Assembly (NCBI GenBank): GCA_023512255.1
Contig: JAILZY010000065.1
Span: 1 to 19,210, forward strand
DNA: 19,210 nucleotides
Direction: 5' to 3'
Source of the DNA: a bacterium
Lineage (GTDB): Bacteria; SZUA-182; DTGQ01
The translations under genes were made by a program, and so were the position numbers. Below the pieces are notes generated by a model. The model was not told the DNA's origin and ran no database searches. It saw only the letters and a list, made by a program, of their open reading frames with translations. Shown one piece after another: positions 1-5,873 of the stretch (position 1 is the first letter of the stretch; every line of letters begins with the position of its first letter).

Positions 1-92
1 AACTTTCTTCTCTCTTTATTTTCTCTCCTCCCCTTTATATTTTCAACATTATTTTTTCAACATGGGGAACATCTGTCTTCTACCCCGATTTA

Positions 93-121
93 TTGACTTT
101 AGCTGAAAATGGTGTTAAATT
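93..121 (+). promoter_or_regulatory. Possible sigma70-type promoter
   Basis: TTGACT (93-98) and TAAATT (116-121) are separated by 17 nt. The -35 box matches the consensus at 5 of 6 positions and the -10 box at 4 of 6. It points toward yjbQ about 240 nt downstream, with a palindrome in between. In AT-rich DNA such matches are common by chance. Confidence 0.22.
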
Positions 122-145
122 AGAAGCACTTTTAATATAAAATAT

Positions 146-168
146 TATTATAGCCGCTGGCTATAATA
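146..168. repeat. 10-bp inverted repeat with 3-nt spacer
   Basis: The arms TATTATAGCC-type (146-155) and GGCTATAATA-type (159-168) are perfect complements around GCT. It lies a few bases after the TAA at 138-140 and lacks a following T run. It could be an operator-like dyad or an RNA hairpin upstream of yjbQ. Confidence 0.45.
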
Positions 169-360
169 GCTATCCATAAAACTAGTGAGTGGCGAATAAT
201 ATAACATAAAACTCTTAAGATACATAAAACTATAAAATTACCATTTTTATAATTATTACCTTAATAACATAGCTTTATAATCATTACCTTAAATAGCATA
301 GCCGGTGATGGTCTATCGGGGCTATACAGGAAGAAAAACACAACGGAGGAAAAGCCCAAA

Positions 361-780
361 ATGCCTGTAATCACCAAAAGTTTCACCCTTGAGACAAGGG
401 GCAATACGCAGATATTGGATATTACCCAGCAGGTTAAAAAACAAATCCTAAACTCTGGCTTGTCTTCAGGCATAGCCACGGTTTTTGTAGCTGGATCAAC
501 TGCAGGCGTAACTACTATCGAGTACGAATCAGGGGCAATCAATGATCTGGCTGCGGCCATCGAGCGACTTATTCCTGTATCTATGCACTATGACCATGAT
601 GCTCGCTGGGGCGATGGGAATGGATATGCCCATGTTCGGGCCGCCCTGGTAGGGGCCTCGCTGACCGTACCTTTTCAGAATAAGCAGGTTTTGCTCGGCA
701 CCTGGCAGCAGATCGTTCTGCTCGACTTTGATAACCGGCCTAGATCTCGCGATATTATTGTTCAATTAATTGGTGAATAG
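361..780 (+). CDS. yjbQ: YjbQ family protein (UPF0047)
   Basis: This 139-residue protein has the full length of the YjbQ/UPF0047 family, small cytosolic beta-rich proteins. Some members show weak thiamine-phosphate synthase activity, which is the basis of the common label; the physiological role is not settled. Family hallmarks visible are GSTAGVTTIEYE (45-56), the His/Asp/Trp/Gly-rich stretch HDARWGDGNGYAH (79-91), and LGTWQQIVLLDFD (112-124) followed by RPRSRDI. The ATG is preceded by GGAGG at 345-349 with about 11 nt spacing. It is first in a close + strand cluster: the M48 peptidase start codon follows its stop by 2 nt, so the genes are probably co-transcribed. Family assignment is firm and function is open. 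Confidence 0.95.
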   Translation: MPVITKSFTLETRGNTQILDITQQVKKQILNSGLSSGIATVFVAGSTAGVTTIEYESGAINDLAAAIERLIPVSMHYDHDARWGDGNGYAHVRAALVGASLTVPFQNKQVLLGTWQQIVLLDFDNRPRSRDIIVQLIGE

Positions 781-782
781 GA

Positions 783-1883
783 TTGGCCCAAGAGCAGAAA
801 GCCAAAGAGTATAATCGGAAAAAAATTTTTCTTGAAATTGCCGAAACTATCTGGCTGATAATCTTCTTAATCTGGCTCATGTACGGGGGCTGGGCAGTAG
901 CCATAAGAAATTTTCTGGCCAGCTTATCTTCCTCTACCTGGGTGTTAAACGGGCTGTATATCATAGTCTTTCTGCTGCTGATCAAGGTGGTCATACTGCC
1001 TCTGAGTTATTATTCTAGCTATCGGATCGAGCACCGCTATGGGCTATCGCGGGAGAGTTTTAGCGCCTGGATGGTCGATGAGCTGAAAGAGCTAGCTCTG
1101 TCTATAGTCTTTGGCCTGTTGATCGGAGAGACAGTCTATGCTCTTATGGCTAGATTTCCTTATCTGTGGTGGCTAATCGCTTCCTTAATTCTCAATGTGG
1201 CTCTTATTATCCTGACCAAACTGGCTCCGGTTGTGCTGATGCCTATTTTTTTCCGCTTTAAGCGCCTTGAAGACAAGGAGCTTGAAGCTAGGCTCATCAG
1301 GCTAACTGATCAGGCTCATACCCGCATCAGCGGCGTGTTTGAGATGAGCCTTGGCCAAAAAACCAAGGCGGCTAATGCAGCCCTAGCCGGAATCGGCAGC
1401 ACCCGGCGGATTATTTTATCCGACACCCTGCTCGAGGGCTACAACCATGACGAAATCGAGACCATTATGGCCCATGAGCTTGGACACCATGTCTATAACC
1501 ACATGTGGAAGGGGATCCTGATCCAAAGCCTGCTGATCACTCTACTCTTCTTTTTGATTGCTCATAGCCTAGGCAAGGGAGTTTTGTGGTTTCACCTCAA
1601 GGGGATTGACGATATCGCTGGGCTGCCCTACCTGACCCTTATCACTACTCTGTTTTCCTTAATCTTTTTGCCACTGGTCAATCTGTACCTACGATCTTTG
1701 GAATATAAGGCTGACCACTATGGAGTCTCGATCACTGGCAAGCGAGACAGTTTCATCTCAGCTCTGGAAAAGCTGGCCCGGCAAAATCTCTGTGATCAGG
1801 AACCAAACCCGGTGGTTGAGTTTTTATTCTATAGCCACCCTTCGATATCCAAACGAATAGGACGTCTTCTGGTCAATGGGTGA
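783..1883 (+). CDS. M48 family (Ste24-like) membrane metallopeptidase
   Basis: This 366-residue integral membrane zinc protease resembles the Ste24p/CAAX-peptidase branch of M48. The zinc motif is HELGHH at 231-236 (H231, E232, H235). The likely third ligand is E307 in SLEYKADHYG, followed by the usual D311. SHPSISKRI (351-359) is another conserved family motif. Hydrophobic segments lie near 17-38, 54-77, 104-124, 128-146, 246-265 and 283-303, placing the active site at the membrane face. The start is TTG at 783, just after the yjbQ stop, with GGTGA at 772-776 as a modest ribosome site. The 3' end overlaps the DUF4416 gene by 8 nt, which suggests translational coupling. The physiological substrate cannot be told; bacteria with such enzymes usually lack prenylated CAAX proteins, so membrane-protein quality control is a reasonable guess. 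Confidence 0.93.
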   Translation: MAQEQKAKEYNRKKIFLEIAETIWLIIFLIWLMYGGWAVAIRNFLASLSSSTWVLNGLYIIVFLLLIKVVILPLSYYSSYRIEHRYGLSRESFSAWMVDELKELALSIVFGLLIGETVYALMARFPYLWWLIASLILNVALIILTKLAPVVLMPIFFRFKRLEDKELEARLIRLTDQAHTRISGVFEMSLGQKTKAANAALAGIGSTRRIILSDTLLEGYNHDEIETIMAHELGHHVYNHMWKGILIQSLLITLLFFLIAHSLGKGVLWFHLKGIDDIAGLPYLTLITTLFSLIFLPLVNLYLRSLEYKADHYGVSITGKRDSFISALEKLARQNLCDQEPNPVVEFLFYSHPSISKRIGRLLVNG

Positions 1884-2418
1884 GATTAAAATACCCAAAA
1901 AAATAAAACCTTTTGCCGGATTGCTCCTTGCAGATCTTTGCCTGCTCGATGAGGTTGAGCGAAGGCTAGAGTCTGTCTTTGGTCCAATCGACCTGCAAAG
2001 TGAGATTATCCCCTTTAGCCATTCGGATTACTATTGCCCTGAGATGGGAAAGCAGATCCTTCGCCTCTGGGTCAGCTTTTCCGAGCTGTCCGATCCGGGC
2101 AATCTGGCATGCTGGAAGATCGAAGCAAACGGCCTGGAAATGATCTGGGCACACAGAGAGGAAGGTAAAGCTCGACGACAGGTTAATATCGATCCTGGTT
2201 ATGTGACTGACTCAAAGGTTATTCTTGCCTCCACTAAGGACTACAGCCACAGAATTTACCTTGGCCACGGCATCTATGCAGAAATAACCCTAGGTTATCG
2301 AAGAAATAAGGGCTGGCAGTCCTTTGACTGGACCTATCCAGACTATCGGGAGAAGGCGGCGGCGGATTTCTTTACCCTGATGAGAAACAGCTTGCTGGCC
2401 AAACGCCGCGCAGAGTAA
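1876..2418 (+). CDS. DUF4416 family protein
   Basis: This 180-residue cytosolic protein has no signal peptide or membrane segment. It matches the DUF4416 pattern: an N-terminal hydrophobic strand (FAGLLLADLCLLDEV, 13-27), then FSHSDYYCPEMG (47-58), then the very characteristic VNIDPGYVTDSKVILAST (103-120), KDYSHRIYLGHGIYAEI (121-137) and WTYPDYR (152-158). Function is unknown; family members occur mainly in Nitrospirota, Desulfobacterota and candidate phyla. The ATG lies inside the end of the M48 gene (ATGGGTGA overlap) without a strong Shine-Dalgarno, so it probably depends on upstream translation. It is the last gene of the cluster. Confidence 0.93.
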   Translation: MGEIKIPKKIKPFAGLLLADLCLLDEVERRLESVFGPIDLQSEIIPFSHSDYYCPEMGKQILRLWVSFSELSDPGNLACWKIEANGLEMIWAHREEGKARRQVNIDPGYVTDSKVILASTKDYSHRIYLGHGIYAEITLGYRRNKGWQSFDWTYPDYREKAAADFFTLMRNSLLAKRRAE

Positions 2419-2578
2419 AGTCTTGAATGTGGGTCCGATATAGCTTTCGATAGGTAAGTAAAACCACTAAGTCAAACTCACGAAAAATACAAAAAGCTAT
2501 CTCTGATTAAGCCTATCCGGATCTTAGATTTTCAACTTTTTCTTTACAAAATCTCTTTGTTTCATTAAAATAAAATCC

Positions 2579-2758
2579 TTAAAATTGCTCCCCAGGTTCA
2601 TCATGCTTATATAAAAAATATCTCAATTCTCGAACCTCGATCCGGCTCTTGTGATCTCTCTGTGTGTTTACTTTGTGGCCTATTTTTACAGTATCCGCGC
2701 CTTTATTCTTATCTTCCAGTAAGCGAGGTATGGTCAAAAAGAGATAATTGATTAGCAA
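2579..2758 (-). other. Possible small protein or gene remnant (antisense)
   Basis: The minus-strand frame is open from the TGA at 2828-2830 to the TAA at 2579-2581, 82 codons. The only usable start is TTG at 2758, giving 59 residues. The translation is not low-complexity: a hydrophobic start (LLINYLFLTIPRLLEDK) leads to a mixed charged tail ending ELRYFLYKHDEPGEQF. After the stop the same frame stays open for about 22 more codons, as a decayed gene might. There is no ATG and no clear Shine-Dalgarno, and the frame runs into the promoter area of the divergent gene. An 82-codon frame can arise by chance in such DNA, so this is tentative. Confidence 0.2.
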
Positions 2759-2780
2759 ATCTGCCGGTTTGCCGGTGATC

Positions 2781-2795
2781 GGATAAGCCTTATCC
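2781..2795. promoter_or_regulatory. Palindrome GGATAAGCCTTATCC, candidate operator
   Basis: This perfect 7-bp dyad around a central C ends 15 nt before the GGAGGAG Shine-Dalgarno of the 2823 gene. The position fits a repressor site or a 5'-UTR hairpin, but no cognate regulator is visible in the window. Confidence 0.3.
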
Positions 2796-2822
2796 TGAAA
2801 GCTTATTATTGGAGGAGAAGAG

Positions 2823-4082
2823 ATGAATCATAAGCGATTAAAAATCTGCAAATTGATTGTTTTTTTGACCGGATTTGCTTTTCTCTGCCTGCATGTCTCA
2901 TTAATACCTTGCGCAGAGGGGTATTTTCCTGCTACCACTTGGCCGCTCATCCGCTCTGGTCAGATTTTTACCCCTACTGCTGTCTCCGTAACCCCTAGCT
3001 TTGGCGGATCAGGGGCAGGAAGCGGAGTATGGGGCCTTGGGGGATCCCCTGGGGCCGGAGCTGGCCTGGGTGGGGGAATATTGGGCGGTGGCGGGATTGG
3101 TGGCGGAACAACATCAGCTCTCATGTCGCTTGGAGGAGGAGCAGGAGGTGGCCTTCCCACAGGCTGGATGGTGGGGTCGACAGGGGCGGTAAGCGGATTT
3201 GCTGGAGTAGGCGGCCCAGGCAAGCTGACCACAGGCCCGGTTGGTGGTGGCCCTGGCAAAATTTCTCCGACCAGCCCTAATTTGGCCTCGCCTTGGCCGA
3301 GTCCAGGCCTTAGTGCCCCTCTGCCTCCTACTACCGCTCCTTTGCCCGGGGTGGCGCTCACAGCCTCAATCCCGACCACAGGCTCTGCTGCTCCACCAAC
3401 CGCCCTAATCCCCTTGAGCCCGCCAGCAAGTATTCAGACCGCAATCAATCCAGGGGAAATAGCCTCGATAGTATACCTTGAGCCTCCTGCCCCTATTCTA
3501 CCCCCCCCTTCCTCCATCCCTTCTATAACCCGCAACTATATCAACTTGGACTGCATGGGAATCTACGCACCGGTTGATCCCTATAATTTCGCCGTAGTAA
3601 ACAACTTTTTTCGGGGCGGAATCTATACCGGCGCCGTCACTCAGGTCTCTGGAAACGTGGAGACCATCACTACGCCGGTAGTTAAACCCTTGTATGTCAG
3701 TCGCCCGCCAGTGGCGGTAGTAGACCTAAACAGCATAAAGTATAAGCCTACCATTGGTGGCGGCAATTCTATGTTCTCATCTCCTTTTGTCAACATTTAC
3801 GGACCTCATGGCGAGCTTCTTAGCGGCAGCAGAGAAGCTGCTGCTCTGAACCTTTTGGGGCTGAGGGGAGCTGCGCTCTCTTGGCAGGCTCCTTTCTTTC
3901 CCCTGCTGGGAGCAAGATCTATGGCCTATTTGGCCTTTTCTCCTCCACTGCCGCTCTCATTAACTGGTAGCAGATATTTCCCTAGCGCTCCTTTTGGGGC
4001 ACGCCAGGCCCATATTTTGCCTGCACCATTTATCCCAGGCTTTTGGCCTGTAGGATTTTGGCCAGCCCCAGGATTGTTTTGA
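2823..4082 (+). CDS. Exported Gly/Pro-rich protein of unknown function
   Basis: This 419-residue protein starts at ATG behind GGAGGAG (2811-2817). A basic n-region (MNHKRLKICK) and hydrophobic core (11-29) form a Sec signal peptide, with likely cleavage near PCA/EG at residue 31. The cysteine there is not in a good lipobox. The mature chain has a Gly-rich segment (about 59-145, GGG and GLGG runs), a Pro-rich segment (about 146-235), then a more ordinary region with VDPYNFAVVNNFFRGGIYTG (252-271). The C-terminal stretch is rich in Pro and aromatics and ends GFWPVGFWPAPGLF. No enzymatic motif was seen. Low-complexity composition plus export suggests a surface, matrix or coat component. It is probably monocistronic. 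A second Gly-rich exported protein is at 18346. No family recognised. Confidence 0.75.
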   Translation: MNHKRLKICKLIVFLTGFAFLCLHVSLIPCAEGYFPATTWPLIRSGQIFTPTAVSVTPSFGGSGAGSGVWGLGGSPGAGAGLGGGILGGGGIGGGTTSALMSLGGGAGGGLPTGWMVGSTGAVSGFAGVGGPGKLTTGPVGGGPGKISPTSPNLASPWPSPGLSAPLPPTTAPLPGVALTASIPTTGSAAPPTALIPLSPPASIQTAINPGEIASIVYLEPPAPILPPPSSIPSITRNYINLDCMGIYAPVDPYNFAVVNNFFRGGIYTGAVTQVSGNVETITTPVVKPLYVSRPPVAVVDLNSIKYKPTIGGGNSMFSSPFVNIYGPHGELLSGSREAAALNLLGLRGAALSWQAPFFPLLGARSMAYLAFSPPLPLSLTGSRYFPSAPFGARQAHILPAPFIPGFWPVGFWPAPGLF

Positions 4083-4149
4083 AACTCGGCTATCCTGTCT
4101 GGCAGGAAGATCAGAAAAATTTTCACTACCGACACTTTTATCGTCTATT

Positions 4150-4222
4150 GTCACTCCCGCGAAGGTGGTAATCCATCTATGGTTGCAGCAACCCTCTGGA
4201 TTCCCTCCTACGTGGGAATGAT
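4150..4222. repeat. Palindromic REP/MITE-like intergenic element
   Basis: The left arm (4150-4178) and right arm (4194-4222) are imperfect inverted repeats sharing a TCAYTCCCRCG start and an AATCCA core. The loop holds a smaller perfect palindrome, GGTTGCAGCAACC (4181-4193). The TCATTCCCGCG...GGGAATCCA style is typical of dispersed intergenic palindromes in many Gram-negative genomes. Only one copy is in this window. Confidence 0.6.
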
Positions 4223-4255
4223 ATAAAATGCCTGCACTTAGTTAAAAGGCGCATA

Positions 4256-4291
4256 CAAAGAGGCTCATACAAACAAAGAGGCTCATACAAA
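4256..4291. repeat. Perfect 18-bp tandem duplication
   Basis: The unit CAAAGAGGCTCATACAAA is present twice head to tail, 4256-4273 and 4274-4291. A degenerate partial third copy (AAAAGGCGCATACAAA) lies just upstream. It is non-coding. Confidence 0.85.
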
Positions 4292-4484
4292 ACCGGAAGA
4301 TAAAATATGCCCGCTAGTTTGGGAAAAATTTCGGCATCAGATATTTTTAACCCGATTGCAAAAATTTATTAGCAATTATCTGATCTTGTGATATAATTGT
4401 GTTCCTAACCCTAATAATCCCCCAGGCAAAAACAGTTCCCCAGGTGCACTCGATGTGTAAGTATGTCTTAATAAGGGTTAGACC

Positions 4485-4509
4485 GAGGAAGGAGAAAATG
4501 AGGAAGGAG
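4485..4509 (+). promoter_or_regulatory. Duplicated Shine-Dalgarno segment before the amidohydrolase gene
   Basis: GAGGAAGGAGAAA occurs at 4485 and again at 4500, a 15-bp offset. The second copy is the correctly spaced ribosome site for the ATG at 4520. The first is followed by ATG at 4498, which is out of frame with the gene. Both sites could bind ribosomes. Confidence 0.55.
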
Positions 4510-4519
4510 AAATAAAATC

Positions 4520-5314
4520 ATGATCATCGATGCCCACACCCATGCTTTTCCAGATCATATCGCTTCGATAGCCATTGAAAAGTTGGAAAATTCATCTAAG
4601 ACCAGGGCTTATCTCAATGGGACGACTGCAGATCTGCTTCGGTCCATGGACCGAGCAGGCATCGAAATCAGCGTCGTGGCTTGCATAGCCACGGCACCGG
4701 CCCAGTTTAATTCCATCCTGAACTGGTGTCAAGCTATAGCCAGCCCCCGAATCATCCCTCTCCCTTCTGTGCATCCTGAATCCCAGAATGCCAGGGAGGA
4801 GGTTCGCAAGATCGGAGAAGCAGGTTTTGTTGGTCTTAAGCTACATGCTGAATTTCAATCTTTCTACCTTGATGAAGAGCGAATGTACCCGATCTATGAG
4901 GAAGCAATGAACAATGGCCTCTTGATCTTGTTCCACTGCGGCTACGATATCAGTTTTCCCGATTCTGACCGATCCAGTCCGGACAGACTGGCTCAGGTTC
5001 ACCGGGATTTTCCGCAATTGCCGATCATTGCCTCTCACCTAGGAGGATGGCGGCAGTGGGATCGAGTGCTCCATCATCTTGTCGGCAAGGATATCTATCT
5101 GGACACTAGTTATACTATAGGCTATATAGATCAGGATTCATTGAGGACGATTCTCACCTATCATCCACCCAACAGAATCCTTTTCGGCACGGATTCCCCA
5201 TGGAAGGATCAAGAGGAAGAGATCAGGCTGATTAATTCACTGGATATCTCCTCAGCCTTCAAGGCCCGCATTCTAGGGCAGAATGCCAAGGAGCTGTTTC
5301 GGGTTAAAAACTGA
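4520..5314 (+). CDS. Amidohydrolase family metal-dependent hydrolase
   Basis: This 264-residue cytosolic TIM-barrel hydrolase belongs to the amidohydrolase-2 (PF04909-type) group. Metal-site residues are all visible: the HxH pair H6/H8 in IIDAHTHAF, H139 in ILFHCGYD, H173 in ASHLGGW, and D225 in FGTDSPW. K107 lies in GLKLHAEFQ. Length is normal for small members. The ATG at 4520 has AGGAAGGAG (4501-4509) at suitable spacing. Substrate cannot be inferred: the group includes decarboxylases and various hydrolases acting on aromatic or cyclic compounds. It stands alone, with long gaps on both sides. The family call is firm; TatD-like DNase is less likely given the GWRQWD and FGTDSPW motifs. Confidence 0.92.
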   Translation: MIIDAHTHAFPDHIASIAIEKLENSSKTRAYLNGTTADLLRSMDRAGIEISVVACIATAPAQFNSILNWCQAIASPRIIPLPSVHPESQNAREEVRKIGEAGFVGLKLHAEFQSFYLDEERMYPIYEEAMNNGLLILFHCGYDISFPDSDRSSPDRLAQVHRDFPQLPIIASHLGGWRQWDRVLHHLVGKDIYLDTSYTIGYIDQDSLRTILTYHPPNRILFGTDSPWKDQEEEIRLINSLDISSAFKARILGQNAKELFRVKN

Positions 5315-5315
5315 T

Positions 5316-5390
5316 GGATGAATTAATGAGTGATTATTGGATGAATTAATTAGTGATTATTAGTGATTAAGATTATAAGTGATTAATTAG
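5316..5390. repeat. AT-rich tandem repeat tract
   Basis: GGATGAATTAAT followed by AGTGATTATT appears at 5316 and again at 5339, a 23-bp period. It then degenerates into several TAGTGATTA / AAGTGATTA units up to about 5390. Confidence 0.6.
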
Positions 5391-5403
5391 AGCTTGCGCT
5401 AAA

Positions 5404-5528
5404 GCTAAGCGGTTTCCTCGCTAAGTGCGTAACACAAGTGCGCAGCGGATCAATTATCCAATCAATTGTAGGGCGACCCTCGGGGTCCACCCAAATTGTG
5501 CACTTTGTTAGCGAGAGGACCACTAAGC
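5404..5528. repeat. MITE-like fold-back element, copy 1
   Basis: The left arm 5404-5428 (core AGCGGTTTCCTCGCTAAGT) and right arm 5500-5528 (complement GTGGTCCTCTCGCTAA) are inverted repeats, 16 of 21 matching, with 4 extra bases in the right arm. The interior holds a second imperfect hairpin, GGGCGACCC / GGGGTCC (about 5471-5492). A related pair of arms occurs at 10788-10890, so this looks like a non-autonomous mobile or dispersed repeat. No transposase is present. Confidence 0.55.
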
Positions 5529-5546
5529 CTCATCAAGGTGGTGATG

Positions 5547-5822
5547 CTACTGCTTATCAGGCCGAAATTTTACAAAGTCTTCAAAGCTAATCTCTTCGGT
5601 ATGGGTAATAAAGACTACCTTGGCTGTCTGGAGTTTATTTCGGAAAACCAGAAAGTCAGAAGGCCGCTTAGTATCAGAAGGCCGCTTAGTATAAGTATTC
5701 GGGGTATAAGTGTTCTGGCTGGCGGCTTCGTCCGGTTTGGCTGAGCATCCTTCATTCTCTGGCCGATTAGCTGGTTTAGGTTTTTCGGATTGAAAAAAAC
5801 TCAAAAGATCTTTTTTCTTCAT
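5547..5822 (-). CDS. Possible small basic protein downstream of the ATPase
   Basis: This hypothetical 91-residue frame starts at ATG 5822, 51 nt after the ATPase stop on the same strand. An AGGAG is at 5835-5839, with 12-nt spacing, rather long. The product is hydrophilic: MKKKDLLSFFQSEKPKP, a Pro/Asn/Ser-rich middle, then FLVFRNKLQTAKVVFITH near the C-terminus. Two tandem duplications in it keep frame: TKRPSD twice (18 bp) and NTYTP/NTYTK (15 bp). Frame-preserving duplications weakly favour coding, though the same 18-bp period also occurs in non-coding DNA here. No signal peptide or known domain seen. It could equally be a chance frame. Confidence 0.35.
   Translation of the reverse strand: MKKKDLLSFFQSEKPKPANRPENEGCSAKPDEAASQNTYTPNTYTKRPSDTKRPSDFLVFRNKLQTAKVVFITHTEEISFEDFVKFRPDKQ
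5656..5691. repeat. Perfect 18-bp tandem duplication
   Basis: TCAGAAGGCCGCTTAGTA occurs at 5656-5673 and 5674-5691 without mismatch. It falls in the possible small minus-strand gene, where it doubles TKRPSD. Confidence 0.85.
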
Positions 5823-5873
5823 CAGGCCAAAAGTCTCCTAATCATAGCCATACGGTGCTTTTTCCCCCTCCGA

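Larger units (their letters stand above)
1..360. other. AT-rich upstream region without a clear gene
   Basis: No convincing gene lies here. An open frame on + runs from the left edge to TAA at 138-140 and could be the tail of a truncated gene, but its first half is a low-complexity T/C-rich tract. A palindrome lies at 146-168. An imperfect tandem repeat of about 28 bp lies at 247-274 and 275-303 (TTATAA, ATTACCTTAA and ATAGC shared). A GGAGG Shine-Dalgarno at 345-349 serves the gene at 361. Confidence 0.5.
2419..2822. other. Intergenic region with palindrome and antisense open frame
   Basis: These 404 bp separate the DUF4416 gene from the Gly/Pro-rich protein gene. A 7-bp-arm palindrome lies at 2781-2795. 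A good Shine-Dalgarno GGAGGAG is at 2811-2817. On the minus strand a frame stays open over 2582-2827. No convincing terminator or RNA gene was seen. Confidence 0.5.
4083..4519. other. Intergenic region with fold-back element and tandem repeats
   Basis: This 437-bp gap has no gene. A weak hairpin (TCCTG / CAGGA, 4093-4107) follows the upstream stop. A 73-bp fold-back element is at 4150-4222, and a perfect 18-bp tandem duplication is at 4256-4291. Just before the amidohydrolase gene the ribosome-binding segment is itself duplicated (4485 and 4500). Confidence 0.6.
5315..5546. other. Intergenic region of repeats between convergent genes
   Basis: This stretch holds tandem GTGATTA/GATGAATTAAT repeats just after the amidohydrolase stop and a 125-bp fold-back element (5404-5528). 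The minus-strand operon ends on its right. No gene was seen. Confidence 0.6.

Noticed and set aside
3-140. Open + strand frame from the left edge to TAA 138-140 (ending VFYPDLLTLAENG...ALLI)
   Set aside because: The first half is a low-complexity T/C tract and no start or family can be identified. It may be a gene tail, but the support is too thin to annotate.
300-360. GGTGATGG word before yjbQ, reminiscent of a fluoride riboswitch
   Set aside because: The second conserved strand (GCTGATG-type) and the pseudoknot partners are absent.
2720-2760. 13-bp match (AGCGAGGTATGGT) between the 2.7-kb gap and the ATPase 3' end near 6045
   Set aside because: Flanking alignment fails and reading frames differ. 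Several 13-mer matches are expected by chance in 19 kb.
2960-3379. Long minus-strand Pro-rich frame opposite the Gly-rich gene
   Set aside because: It is the complement of GGN codons and has no start context. The plus-strand gene has a signal peptide and Shine-Dalgarno.
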